Of a stretch of 45,052 nt of DNA, positions 1 to 35,558 are shown in pieces. This DNA comes from Apostichopus parvimensis (Eukaryota; Echinodermata; Holothuroidea; Aspidochirotida; Stichopodidae): assembly GCA_000934455.1 (NCBI GenBank), contig KN887801.1, positions 40,108-85,159 on the forward strand, in the 5' to 3' direction. How positions within the stretch are numbered: position 1 is the first letter of the stretch; the number at the start of each line of letters is the position of its first letter. The position numbers and the translations under genes were made by a program. The notes beneath the pieces are model-generated. The model had not been told where the DNA came from. It saw only the letters and a list, made by a program, of their open reading frames with translations, and ran no database searches.

Positions 1-367
1 ATCAATACATCTATATTGATGAGTTATTATTTGGTTTAATCTTGTAAACTAATCCAAATATTATATCATTACCAACATTAATATAAGATATTAAATCATC
101 AAGTACAAGGCTTTTGTTTTAATGCAACATCGTTTAGCCATGGTAAGTGAAGATTACATTTTTTTTGGAAGTAAAAAAGAAGATAATAGATTGAACACAA
201 ATATATTAACAAAGTAATTCATACTAGATATGTTAACTTAAATATATTCCACAAGCAATGCACAAACAATACACAAATGATGCACAAGCGACATACAAAT
301 GATGCACTTACGAATGAGAGATCAAGCAAACAAGATAACTAAAATACATTTCACAAATCAAGATTAC

Positions 368-26324
<25,957 letters not shown>

Positions 26325-26513
26325 CTGAAATAAGATAGTCTTGTGCAATATTGGTCGCGGAAGCCCAAATTTTGTCCGAGACAGCAAAGTTTTAATATGT
26401 TGTGGTTAAGGCTGGGTTAGGTATGCTGAGTTATGAAACGGTTAGGCTTTACTTTTTGCCTGTTAGGATTGGCCCAGCCTAATTTCCAAGGTTTCGAAGG
26501 TTAGGGCTACAAA

Positions 26514-27508
26514 NNNNNNNNNNNNNNNNNNNNNNNNNNNNNNNNNNNNNNNNNNNNNNNNNNNNNNNNNNNNNNNNNNNNNNNNNNNNNNNNNNNNNNN
26601 NNNNNNNNNNNNNNNNNNNNNNNNNNNNNNNNNNNNNNNNNNNNNNNNNNNNNNNNNNNNNNNNNNNNNNNNNNNNNNNNNNNNNNNNNNNNNNNNNNNN
26701 NNNNNNNNNNNNNNNNNNNNNNNNNNNNNNNNNNNNNNNNNNNNNNNNNNNNNNNNNNNNNNNNNNNNNNNNNNNNNNNNNNNNNNNNNNNNNNNNNNNN
26801 NNNNNNNNNNNNNNNNNNNNNNNNNNNNNNNNNNNNNNNNNNNNNNNNNNNNNNNNNNNNNNNNNNNNNNNNNNNNNNNNNNNNNNNNNNNNNNNNNNNN
26901 NNNNNNNNNNNNNNNNNNNNNNNNNNNNNNNNNNNNNNNNNNNNNNNNNNNNNNNNNNNNNNNNNNNNNNNNNNNNNNNNNNNNNNNNNNNNNNNNNNNN
27001 NNNNNNNNNNNNNNNNNNNNNNNNNNNNNNNNNNNNNNNNNNNNNNNNNNNNNNNNNNNNNNNNNNNNNNNNNNNNNNNNNNNNNNNNNNNNNNNNNNNN
27101 NNNNNNNNNNNNNNNNNNNNNNNNNNNNNNNNNNNNNNNNNNNNNNNNNNNNNNNNNNNNNNNNNNNNNNNNNNNNNNNNNNNNNNNNNNNNNNNNNNNN
27201 NNNNNNNNNNNNNNNNNNNNNNNNNNNNNNNNNNNNNNNNNNNNNNNNNNNNNNNNNNNNNNNNNNNNNNNNNNNNNNNNNNNNNNNNNNNNNNNNNNNN
27301 NNNNNNNNNNNNNNNNNNNNNNNNNNNNNNNNNNNNNNNNNNNNNNNNNNNNNNNNNNNNNNNNNNNNNNNNNNNNNNNNNNNNNNNNNNNNNNNNNNNN
27401 NNNNNNNNNNNNNNNNNNNNNNNNNNNNNNNNNNNNNNNNNNNNNNNNNNNNNNNNNNNNNNNNNNNNNNNNNNNNNNNNNNNNNNNNNNNNNNNNNNNN
27501 NNNNNNNN
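26514..27508. other. Assembly gap (995 N)
   Basis: Run of N just upstream of the first recognised dynein exon. It may contain the promoter and a 5' non-coding exon. Confidence 0.99.
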
Positions 27509-29904
27509 TTTAGCCCTTATTTCTGCATGTCAGCAAATGATTACATCTGAACTGTAGTTTTGAGCCGACAAGGAATTTGAGCCTTGGCCTTAGTTGACGA
27601 CACTTTGAGGTATTTTACACTGATGGACTTCCCTTGTGTCTGACCATAATTTCCATGGTCAAACTGCTTAAAAGGAAACATTTGGCCCAATGTGATGACC
27701 ATGAACTTGTGGTATGCTAAACATTCGACCCGATGCCCTTGAAAGTCCTCATTGCTTCAGTTGACTTGTCATGGGAAAAAGAACTTGACAGGACCATGTT
27801 AACCCCTATGGTTTCTGGCTGTAGGTCTTTGTTACTAATGTACATTTTGGGTCCCTAACAATTTTAAGGGATATCTAAGAGACACTGATGTTGAACAAAT
27901 AAGTTCCCAACTTGAGGGTAAAGGGTGGAGGAAGGAAAAGGGAGGTTAATGAAAGGTCGGGAATGAAGGACACATGGACCATCCAACTTTGTCTGGATGA
28001 GGGGGACCATTATACCATTTATTTCCTGTTAGGTTTCCTGTCAAAGAGGCAGCTAAATCCATATTAAGGAAAGTACAATAACGAATATTGAACTTGAGGA
28101 TGATATGCAATACTACAAAAGAATCAGTTCACACGGAAAAAAAAACCAACACAAGAAATGGCTTCTATCCATTTTAATGACAAAGGGAAGGCATGATATT
28201 TGGTATACTGCCTCTACCATGAATACATTAAATGCTGAGAACTACAGTTAACACTGATGATATTTGACAGATGATATATATATATATATATGTGTGTATA
28301 CTAAGACATAGAAAGTAATTTTGTAAATAGCATAATTCAAATGAGCTAAAAACAAATGAAAGACTTGCATGGAATGCACTTGGTGCCATAACTAAAGTGG
28401 CATAAACTACAGTGTACAAAAAGTAGAAATAACAAAAAGTACCAAAACAGTGGAGGATCCAGGATGTCTCATAAGGGCGGGGTGGGGGGGCTGGTAGAAA
28501 ACGGTCAGTATATACTAAACATATTATCAAAACAATGTTGCATGAAAAATAAATATTTTCTTTAATGTCATTTTTTTTCACAAATTATCTTTGTTACTTT
28601 TTCATTTGATAAACATTTCCAGAAAGGGATGCCTGAGCCCCCTAGCCCTCTGCCTGGATCTACCTCTATAAAATAGTCTTCAACAAAACAAAATTCTTGT
28701 TGCAATTTTTCTCTGCTGAATATCATCAATGAGGACACAATTCCTTGATATGAACAGAATGATTGTGAATTATGGAACACCCATTTCTTTAGAAAATGTG
28801 CCATTACTGACAAACATGAAGTTAAATGGCATGTTGACTTTCAAACACCACTGTTCTTCACTGGAGGAATTTGAGTAAGACGACTTGAGTTAATTTGACC
28901 ATCTATAAACTCCACAATTGCATACATCTGTATTTGAAAACCAACTAAACCTAAACCTTGAAGGACCCTTTTACCGAGGACCAATTTACTGATATTTCAG
29001 TGAAGACTGTACCTGTTACCCTGTACTTTTTATTTAGAAATAGGCACAGGCCTTCTTTGTGTGGATAAAGCTTATAGATATAAGTTAGAAGTTAAGAACA
29101 ACCCAATTCCATCATTTCAACTAAAGCATTTCAGGTTTAAATGAGAAAGACATCAACGTTGCAATTAAATATCAAACCTCGTTAACTAATATATAAAAGA
29201 AAATTTAAAGTGCTTTGCAAAATATAATATTCAGTCACTGTGTACATGAAACGGTGCACTACCAGAGTGTAGAATTGACGTCAAGGAAAAGTGGTTTGAC
29301 AAGGTACTTGAGTAAAACATGGTACTTGCTGGAAGAAGAAAAGAGCGCTACAATGATCTATCTTTGATTTAGCTAGATTTGCATGAATTTGCTGAAGGTT
29401 AACTTGATCATTTTACATCTTTGGAGTAAGGTCTTTCTGTCTTCAGCGAGCACATGGCCCTCCTATCATTGCCCACTACATTTTAACATTAACACATGCT
29501 GATCCACAAATCAGGGAACAATTTCAGGTTCGACTTTTGTGTAGCAGCTTTGATGGCTCTGAATTTTGTCTCTAATTAAAAAATTATGGTTTCTTTGTTT
29601 AAAATATTGCTACAAGTCGTTGCGTTTGTATTATAATTTGACCAGTCTGCGATATGCATAAATTATTCCCAGCGGATGTCTCCATCATCGCATTCCTCAC
29701 ACTCGCAATAAATAATACAGATATAAAGTAAGTTTAAAAAGGAATATAAAACACACGACCACTTTGCTAATAATTCGATGAATTTTATACGGTATGAGTT
29801 TATGTAATAATCAAGGGTTAGGTCTACAATATTGACACAAAATTCATGATTTTTCTACAAACATGTATATATTTCATTAACAAAGCTTGAGCAAAAAAAA
29901 ACTG
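27509..29904. other. Intergenic region between FKBP 3' end and the dynein gap
   Basis: No exon with family similarity found. It holds a (TA)n run near 28270-28291, the inverted-repeat element at 28448-28668, and presumably the 3' UTR of the HEEL isoform just below 29905. Confidence 0.6.
28448..28668. mobile_element. Possible short inverted-repeat element
   Basis: CAGTGGAGGATCCAGG at the left and its approximate inverse CCTGGATCTACCTCTA at the right (12 of 16 match), 221 bp overall, with G- or C-rich sequence inside each end. Non-coding. Confidence 0.45.
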
Positions 29905-30060
29905 CTACAGCTCTTCGTGTTTTGGTCCGGAAAATTCCTCAAAAGAAATGAAGCCATCCTCATCCTCATCCTGGCCTTTAAATATAACATTAACTGCATC
30001 TTCCACTGTACCATGTCTCTCAAGACCTCCAACCGCCCCAGTATTGACAAAGTCAAGCAG
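29905..30060 (-). CDS. FKBP14: FKBP exon 4b (distal alternative terminal exon, HEEL)
   Basis: 156 nt including TAG at 29905-29907, exactly the length of exon 4a, with a phase 0 acceptor CCTACAG. It encodes LLDFVNTGAVGGLERHG..., EF-hand loop DEDEDGFISFEE and the end GPKHEEL. By eye 23 of 51 residues match exon 4a. The intact frame, EF-hand and retrieval-like tail argue for selection rather than a decaying copy. Use would require skipping exon 4a. Confidence 0.82.
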   Translation of the reverse strand: MLDFVNTGAVGGLERHGTVEDAVNVIFKGQDEDEDGFISFEEFSGPKHEEL

Positions 30061-33000
30061 CTGTAGGAAAGAAAGAAAATTTTTAGCATTGTAAGTTAAA
30101 ATGAAGTTTTCTTAAATGGGTGGCTGAGCCTGCTTCTTTAACAGAAATAAATTTTTATTGAAATTAATAAATTAGTTCATCAGAGATATTCAACATGAAA
30201 AAACCCTTGCTTCTGAGAGTTAAATATTTTATTTATTTCTGTTGAATAGGAAGATTAGCTGTGCAATCTTTCATACGTCCAAAGCACTATGCTAGGTGAC
30301 AGGCATGTGAGTTTTAATAACCCTTATTATCGCCACCATCAACATTGTGAAAGAGCCCGACTGGTAACTTGCAAAGGAAGACTGCAAAATATCCTTGCAT
30401 CATGTTATTATTTTTTTGGGGGGGGGGGGGTTGAATTAATATTTATATTAATATTTATAAAATGGAGAAAACCTGGGTAGAGACTGTTTGAATAATTGAA
30501 CCACACCCCCACCTTGAAAGTTGCATTTTAAATTTGTTAGCAATTCTATGTCATCCTGACCAAGTTATGTACCTGGCACCATTGACACATTATTTGATAC
30601 TAAACAAATGATAAATATTTGGTTTACAACCACATTATTAAACTGTTATGAAATATTTAATACAATATCAGAATTTGAAGATGGCAACCTTCTCAATCCC
30701 TCCAAAGTAGGTGACTAAAATACCTGCCAATGTTGCATTTATGTTGGAGTTTCTGTGACAGGTTTTCCCTGATGCAATTTTTATATAGATGAATTAAAAC
30801 TTTCGACAATATTAAAAAAAGATATTTACATCACAACTCGTCATGCTTTTGACCAGGGAATTCCTCGTGGGAAATCATGCCATCCTTATCTTTATCCTGA
30901 AAGTCAAATATATTCTCAACAGCAGAATCCAAACTTTCGTCTTCCTTTAGCCCTCCTAGCCCTTGGGCAGAAAAGAATGCTTTCATCTGCCAAAGAAAAC
31001 AGAAATTGGCAATATAATATTAACTGCTTGTGACCCAGCATTGGGAGATTTTCTTACACTTTGGCTCATTCAATAGCCATTGATTTCAAACAATCATTGC
31101 TTTTTTAATTGAGTCACAAGAGACGTAAAGCAACTTAGGTTATTTTTAGAGTGACCTTGCACAGTATGTCAGTGAGATGAGATGGCACCAATGGAATTAG
31201 TATGACGAGTAGTGATGTAAATGTGAGAAAAATGATACTGTTTTACTGTCTTACAAGAAACAGAATTGTCTGACAGGGAAACGATGGATTGTGCGACTTA
31301 CCTTCCAAGGATAGTGTCTGTCTACTTTCTCAAATGGTTGTTGGATAGGCATGGGGGGGGGGGAGGGGGATTGGGGATATTAAGGAAACCAAAACCTTTT
31401 CAACGAAATCAATTCATCCATTGACTTATTATTGGTAAACACAAACTTTTGTACAAAATAAAGACACGCTGTTTTTTTCTTCTTATTATGTACATGAAGT
31501 ACAAACCTCTTTCTTGGAGATTTGCTTATCCCCATCAAAGTCCATTTTCTTAAATAAGTTTGGTGTTGGTGGTTTGTCTAGGATCTTGACTAGCTCAATC
31601 CTGTAGAGCACCTCTCCTCGGCTTTCGTCGGGAACGATGGCACCTACGTAAATTAGGCCAATACAATATTATTTAGGTGAGAAGGTTGCAATATTTAAAA
31701 ATTAACAAAAGTTGAATGAACAAATCTCTGAAGGTTTCTTAACTTGATTGATTACAAGATTGTAATTTTCAATTGCTTTGGAAGAATTGCCAACTAGTTT
31801 CAAGCTACCTAATGTTAGATGTCCTTGTGCAAATCGAAGATATTCAAATGCTTGTTTTGTTGTCATTTGCAATATCATTGATATGAAAAGTGACAACCTG
31901 TACAATGTTGGTAAAGTTTTAAACAACATTCAAATTCAAGTTTGAAATCCAGCCTCCAAACATAAGGACCATTTATGTTAAATGTGTGTTATCCGTCCCA
32001 GTTTAATTGAACTCGGCATTTTTCAAAATGACTTATTCTGAAAGGTGGACACAAAGTATTAAATTTAGCATTTTACATGTAAGTTTGCATTATACATGTA
32101 ATATTACAGATCATATTGTCTTGGGTCACACGTGCAGTACTGTATATCACATGTATACCTGAGTTTTGGTGACCGTCAATTTCTTGGCCAAAGATGTAAA
32201 TTTCTCGTTTTTCTCCGACACACATGTCTTGAAGGCTTTTCTCCCAACCACTCATGACTTTCTGGTCTCCCAGCTTGAAATAAAATGGATCACCTTTGGT
32301 TTCACTGAAAGAAAAAGGAAAATGTCTATATAAATAAAAGCATGTGTATGTACTACACTATACAATAAAGAAAAAATGCAATACAATATGTCTATGCAAT
32401 AGACAATTATGTCCATGCAATGCACTACTGCTTAATGGATCGCTGTCATAAATGATTATGTTTACTGGCTGCAGCAAACATAATCACATTTTTGACAAGA
32501 AAACTAGTTCTCTGACAAGACAAACACACATAACTACATTGACCTTAAATCAGGCTTACATACATAGTTAGCAATCTGTGGTGTATGTGTGCTTGAGAAT
32601 GCTATGAGGCAATAGTGTGAAATTATGAGGCAGGACTGAAAACCGGTTGGAACTGCACTGAATTTAACTCAAGCTACATGTGATAGTTAAGACCCTATTA
32701 CAGTAGCAGGTCATTGGATAGGGTGGGTGGTCATTGACATGACTAAGTCATAGTGGCATCGAGGCCTGGGGAGGGTCTGGGAACATTTACATCACTAGAT
32801 CCTATAGTATTTGTACTCAAAATATTTCTTCAACTATTATGAAAATACAGTTACTCTTTATATTAGATTGCCCCATATGCAGAGCTCCCAACTGACTCGC
32901 ATTTCGCGGGTTGGACCCGCATCCTAACACCCAAACCCGCTGACCCGCGCAAGCATCCGAAAAACCCGCATTGCCAATTGTCAAGTATACATCAAAAAAA

Positions 33001-34176
33001 TTGCATCAAATTTTGACTTAGCAACCATCATTTCTTTAGCATTTAGCATAATAAAGTAGAAAACCTCCTTTATAGCATCATTTGAACCTCAAATTAGCCT
33101 ATATTTCTTGTCATTGGGGCGAGCAGCAAACATTTTCATGCCACGGGAAAGAATGAATTATCACCTATTCAATTTATTGATGTTACACACAAAAAAATGC
33201 ATATTTCTCAGAAAATTTTGGGTGACAAAAGCCTTTCTTAGTGCCACCATTTTACATGTAGGCATCACCAGGATTCCAAAAAAATCAAAAGGGGAGGGGG
33301 ACACTCCCTCCCATTATACCCCTCCCCCAGGACGGCGATTCGTGGCATGGACCCGCATTTGCCTTCTCAAGAGTTGGGAGCTATGCATATCCCCTCCATA
33401 TTTGCCCATGCCCCACAGGCATTGCTAGAACAGTGTGTCAAAGCTTGTTGGAAATTCTGCGGTTATTTATTTCACAATGTTAATAATAAATATTAAACTT
33501 CATTTCCATAGAATGGAATGAAAGGACTGGTTATAGTATCTTCTACTAATTAGTACACCAAGGTATATGGAAATTATTCTCGCTGAACTAGTACCAATAC
33601 TTTGAATCTTTCTTAGTGGTATACAGTTTCGGCCCGCCTGTGGGCTATACATATCTTGGTCAGGGATTAATTTATCCAATATCGCATCACAAACTGGACC
33701 AGTTGCTATACAACTGTTAAGGCGTATAGCTCTTGGTTCGTTCATTTTTTGATGGGTTGTAAGATATCGTAAGATTACCTAACAGTTTTCTAGAAAGGAA
33801 TGAGACTTGACTGTTGAACTTGAGAGGGAAAAAACTCAGCCTTCAAAATTGCTACTCAAAATGTGAATAATAAGTCATTCCCTGTAGGAGTGATACTCCA
33901 ACTTACAACTTCGGTCACATCTCAGCTTACATAGCAGACAACATTCCTATTAACATATAAATTTTGACTTTCAACTTACGAATCATCAAATTTTTCGCCA
34001 TCGTCTGTGTACTCTCCTGTATAGCTGATGACGAGATAATCTCCATCTTTGGTTTTTTGTTCACAAGTTTCTGCCTCTTCTACAATAGTAAACCTTGCAT
34101 AACCTTCATCTTCACAAGAAATCACCGTTAGCAACGAACCGAAGATCACAGATAAATAAATTCTGAAGATATTCAT
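29905..34176 (-). CDS. FKBP14: ER-luminal FKBP-type prolyl isomerase with two EF-hands (FKBP14/FKBP7-like)
   Basis: Likely ER protein-folding factor acting on proline peptide bonds, for example in procollagen. Exons 1-3 plus either terminal exon give 211 residues, the length I recall for FKBP14. Order: hydrophobic signal peptide (about 1-21, start MNIFRIYLSVIFGS), one FKBP domain (about 30-135; SYTG, KFDDS, PFYFKLG, GWEKSL), EF-hand 1 loop DFDGDKQISKKE (149-160), EF-hand 2 loop in the terminal exon (191-202), and C-terminal HDEL or HEEL. The FKBP pocket is altered: aligned by eye to FKBP12, Y26, F36, D37, F46 and W59 are kept but Y82 and F99 are not. The gene lies head to head with the PLEKHA8-like gene. 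It could equally be called the single pro-orthologue of FKBP7 and FKBP14. Confidence 0.9.
30228..30237 (-). terminator. Candidate polyadenylation signals for the HDEL isoform
   Basis: Two overlapping AATAAA hexamers on the minus strand, about 595 nt past the exon 4a stop and before exon 4b; another lies at 30154-30159. Position fits an alternative-last-exon model. Hexamers are frequent by chance in AT-rich DNA. Confidence 0.4.
30831..30986 (-). CDS. FKBP14: FKBP exon 4a (proximal terminal exon, HDEL)
   Basis: 156 nt including TGA at 30831-30833. Phase 0 acceptor TTGGCAG. Encodes 51 residues from MKAFFSAQGLGGL through EF-hand loop DKDKDGMISHEE to PGQKHDEL. The HDEL end is a canonical ER-retrieval signal read by the KDEL receptor. 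Two overlapping AATAAA signals (minus strand) at about 30228-30237 could end this transcript before exon 4b. Confidence 0.92.
   Translation of the reverse strand: MKAFFSAQGLGGLKEDESLDSAVENIFDFQDKDKDGMISHEEFPGQKHDEL
31507..31643 (-). CDS. FKBP14: FKBP exon 3 (end of FKBP domain, EF-hand 1)
   Basis: 137 nt, residues 115-160, ending in phase 0. Final FKBP strand VLYRIELVKIL, then EF-hand loop DFDGDKQISKKE with Asp at 1, 3, 5 and Glu at 12. The exon ends exactly at the last loop residue. Acceptor ACGTAG, donor GTTTGT. Confidence 0.92.
32159..32304 (-). CDS. FKBP14: FKBP exon 2 (core of FKBP domain)
   Basis: 146 nt, residues 66-114. Encodes GDPFYFKLGDQKVMSGWEKS and MCVGEKREIYIFG. Where classical FKBPs have an Ala-Tyr-Gly loop there is QEIDGHQN, so the usual pocket tyrosine is missing. 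Acceptor TTTCAG, donor GTATAC. Confidence 0.92.
32875..33390. mobile_element. Inverted-repeat element in FKBP intron 1
   Basis: 19-bp terminal inverted repeats ATATGCAGAGCTCCCAACT and, at the right, the inverse of ATATGCATAGCTCCCAACT (18 of 19), 516 bp overall, flanked on both sides by CCCC. GGACCCGCAT recurs near both ends. The internal frame has no recognisable transposase. Confidence 0.65.
33656..33690. repeat. Dispersed repeat copy B
   Basis: GTCAGGGATTAATTTATCC then TATCGCAT, similar to copy A near 6280. In FKBP intron 1. Confidence 0.5.
33980..34176 (-). CDS. FKBP14: FKBP exon 1 (signal peptide, start of FKBP domain)
   Basis: 197 nt, residues 1-65 plus two bases, ATG at 34174-34176. 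Signal peptide with a hydrophobic core through about residue 20, then the first FKBP strands with TKDGDYLVISYTG and GEKFDD. Donor GTAAGT. Confidence 0.92.
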
Positions 34177-35509
34177 TATGCAAATAGTTTCAGCTGTTAA
34201 TTTGCAACGATATAATCACGAAGTTGATTGTTCGATGATCACATGTAACATACACACACTATCCGTTTCTGATTATCAGCGGCCACTGGTTTTATTTTAT
34301 ACAAGTCAAATTTTAAGACAATTATATCGAACCTTGCAATGTATGTACACGTATGTACACGTGTACGCGCCTGCCCGCTCCAGCTCATCATGCTTGAGTA
34401 CGCATAGGGTGAATTCTATTGATATGGAAATTTATTTATACAGAGATCGATCAAAATGTAAATTAATCATGCACGGATAGTTTTGAGGTCATAAAAATTG
34501 GTGCCGATTGTTTACGTGGAAGCAAAAACGTCACTTCGTCAGTACAGTGTTGAATAAAAGGGTGCATGAGTGAGGTGCATGAGTGAACACGGTAAGTACC
34601 TACAGGTGTGTGGTCAGGGTCCATGACAACTCCCTGGTGTACGCCGTGTGATGAGGGTGATCCATAAATCAGTACATGACGATCGGAGGTGAACGTGGAA
34701 AGCGAATGGTGAATACTAAGAGATTTGAGCTAAGAGAATAGCGGTACACAATAACACCGTTCTAATAAGGGTGTATGCATTTCTCATGTTTCCGTCAATT
34801 TTGTTTATGTGAGTCTTTTAAAGTGATGGTTATACTATTGAAGGCGAGTAAAGCGTGAAAACTTCATTATAAATTTGGATCCCTCTGAATCCACTGCCCA
34901 TTGACATGATTCACATAAAAATCGCGAAAGGTCTCGATCGTACATGGCGACCGGTCGGGCAGGGGAGGGACACACCGCAAACTAAGTTTATAATGACAGA
35001 AACTCACAAATCTCCCTACAACGTCATAACTTTCAACAATCGTCATATCACGGACGCTGATACCACGGTTGTGACAATATGAACAACTGAATCAAGCCAC
35101 AAAACTTGAATGTCTTTGATCCACTCGTTTTCCAAGCCAACCATTGTTTTTTTTTCCACACAACAAATTTAATACTTATAACAAATAAATTTGTTTGGGC
35201 CCATACCCCCCCCCCCCCTTCTTCCTTGTTTGATAGCGATTCCGCTTCACTCTGGGAAGGGACGCTTACAGGGACGCTCGCCGTTCCAGGTCTGTTCCAT
35301 AAAGCAACATGTAAAAACGGCTGATTTGTAAGCTCTATAAGTCTAGTACAAATAACAGGTGATTAATATTTCGCACAACACATACGAACCACGTATTAAT
35401 GTCAGTCAGCTAAAATTACAGGTAGAATCACTCAAAATTTGCAAATATGTTACACGCTATAATGAATTGCTACTAAAGAGATCTGGGTTTCCAGCCGTAA
35501 GCTTTCACC
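34177..35509. promoter_or_regulatory. Shared head-to-head promoter region of FKBP and PLEKHA8-like genes
   Basis: About 1.3 kb between the two divergent start codons with no other gene seen. It holds a perfect GTACACGTGTAC palindrome with E-box CACGTG at 34355-34366, ACGTGG at 34514-34519 and AACGTCA (CRE half-site on the minus strand) at 34528-34534, plus a poly-C run near 35208-35217. Transcription start sites and UTR limits cannot be seen, and the motif functions are inferred only. Confidence 0.55.
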
Positions 35510-35558
35510 ATGCCAGAAATGGAAGGAATTTTGTACAAATGGACCAACTATGTTTCAG
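35510..35558 (+). CDS. PLEKHA8: PLEKHA8-like exon 1 (start, PH domain)
   Basis: Two in-frame starts: 35510 (context CACCATGC, adds Met-Pro-Glu) and 35519, which aligns with the vertebrate MEG start. Encodes [13 protein letters not shown] and ends in phase 1 at 35558 before GTTGGC, a weak donor; the join makes GWQPRW. Confidence 0.85.

Noticed and set aside
26403-26508. Interstitial telomere-like GGTTAGG motifs
   Set aside because: Only scattered GGTTAGG words without a regular hexamer array.
33108-33428. 106-residue plus-strand frame
   Set aside because: Mostly inside the inverted-repeat element of FKBP intron 1; no recognisable domain.
34490-34520. ER stress element (CCAAT-N9-CCACG)
   Set aside because: ATTGG and CGTGG are present but in the wrong order and spacing.
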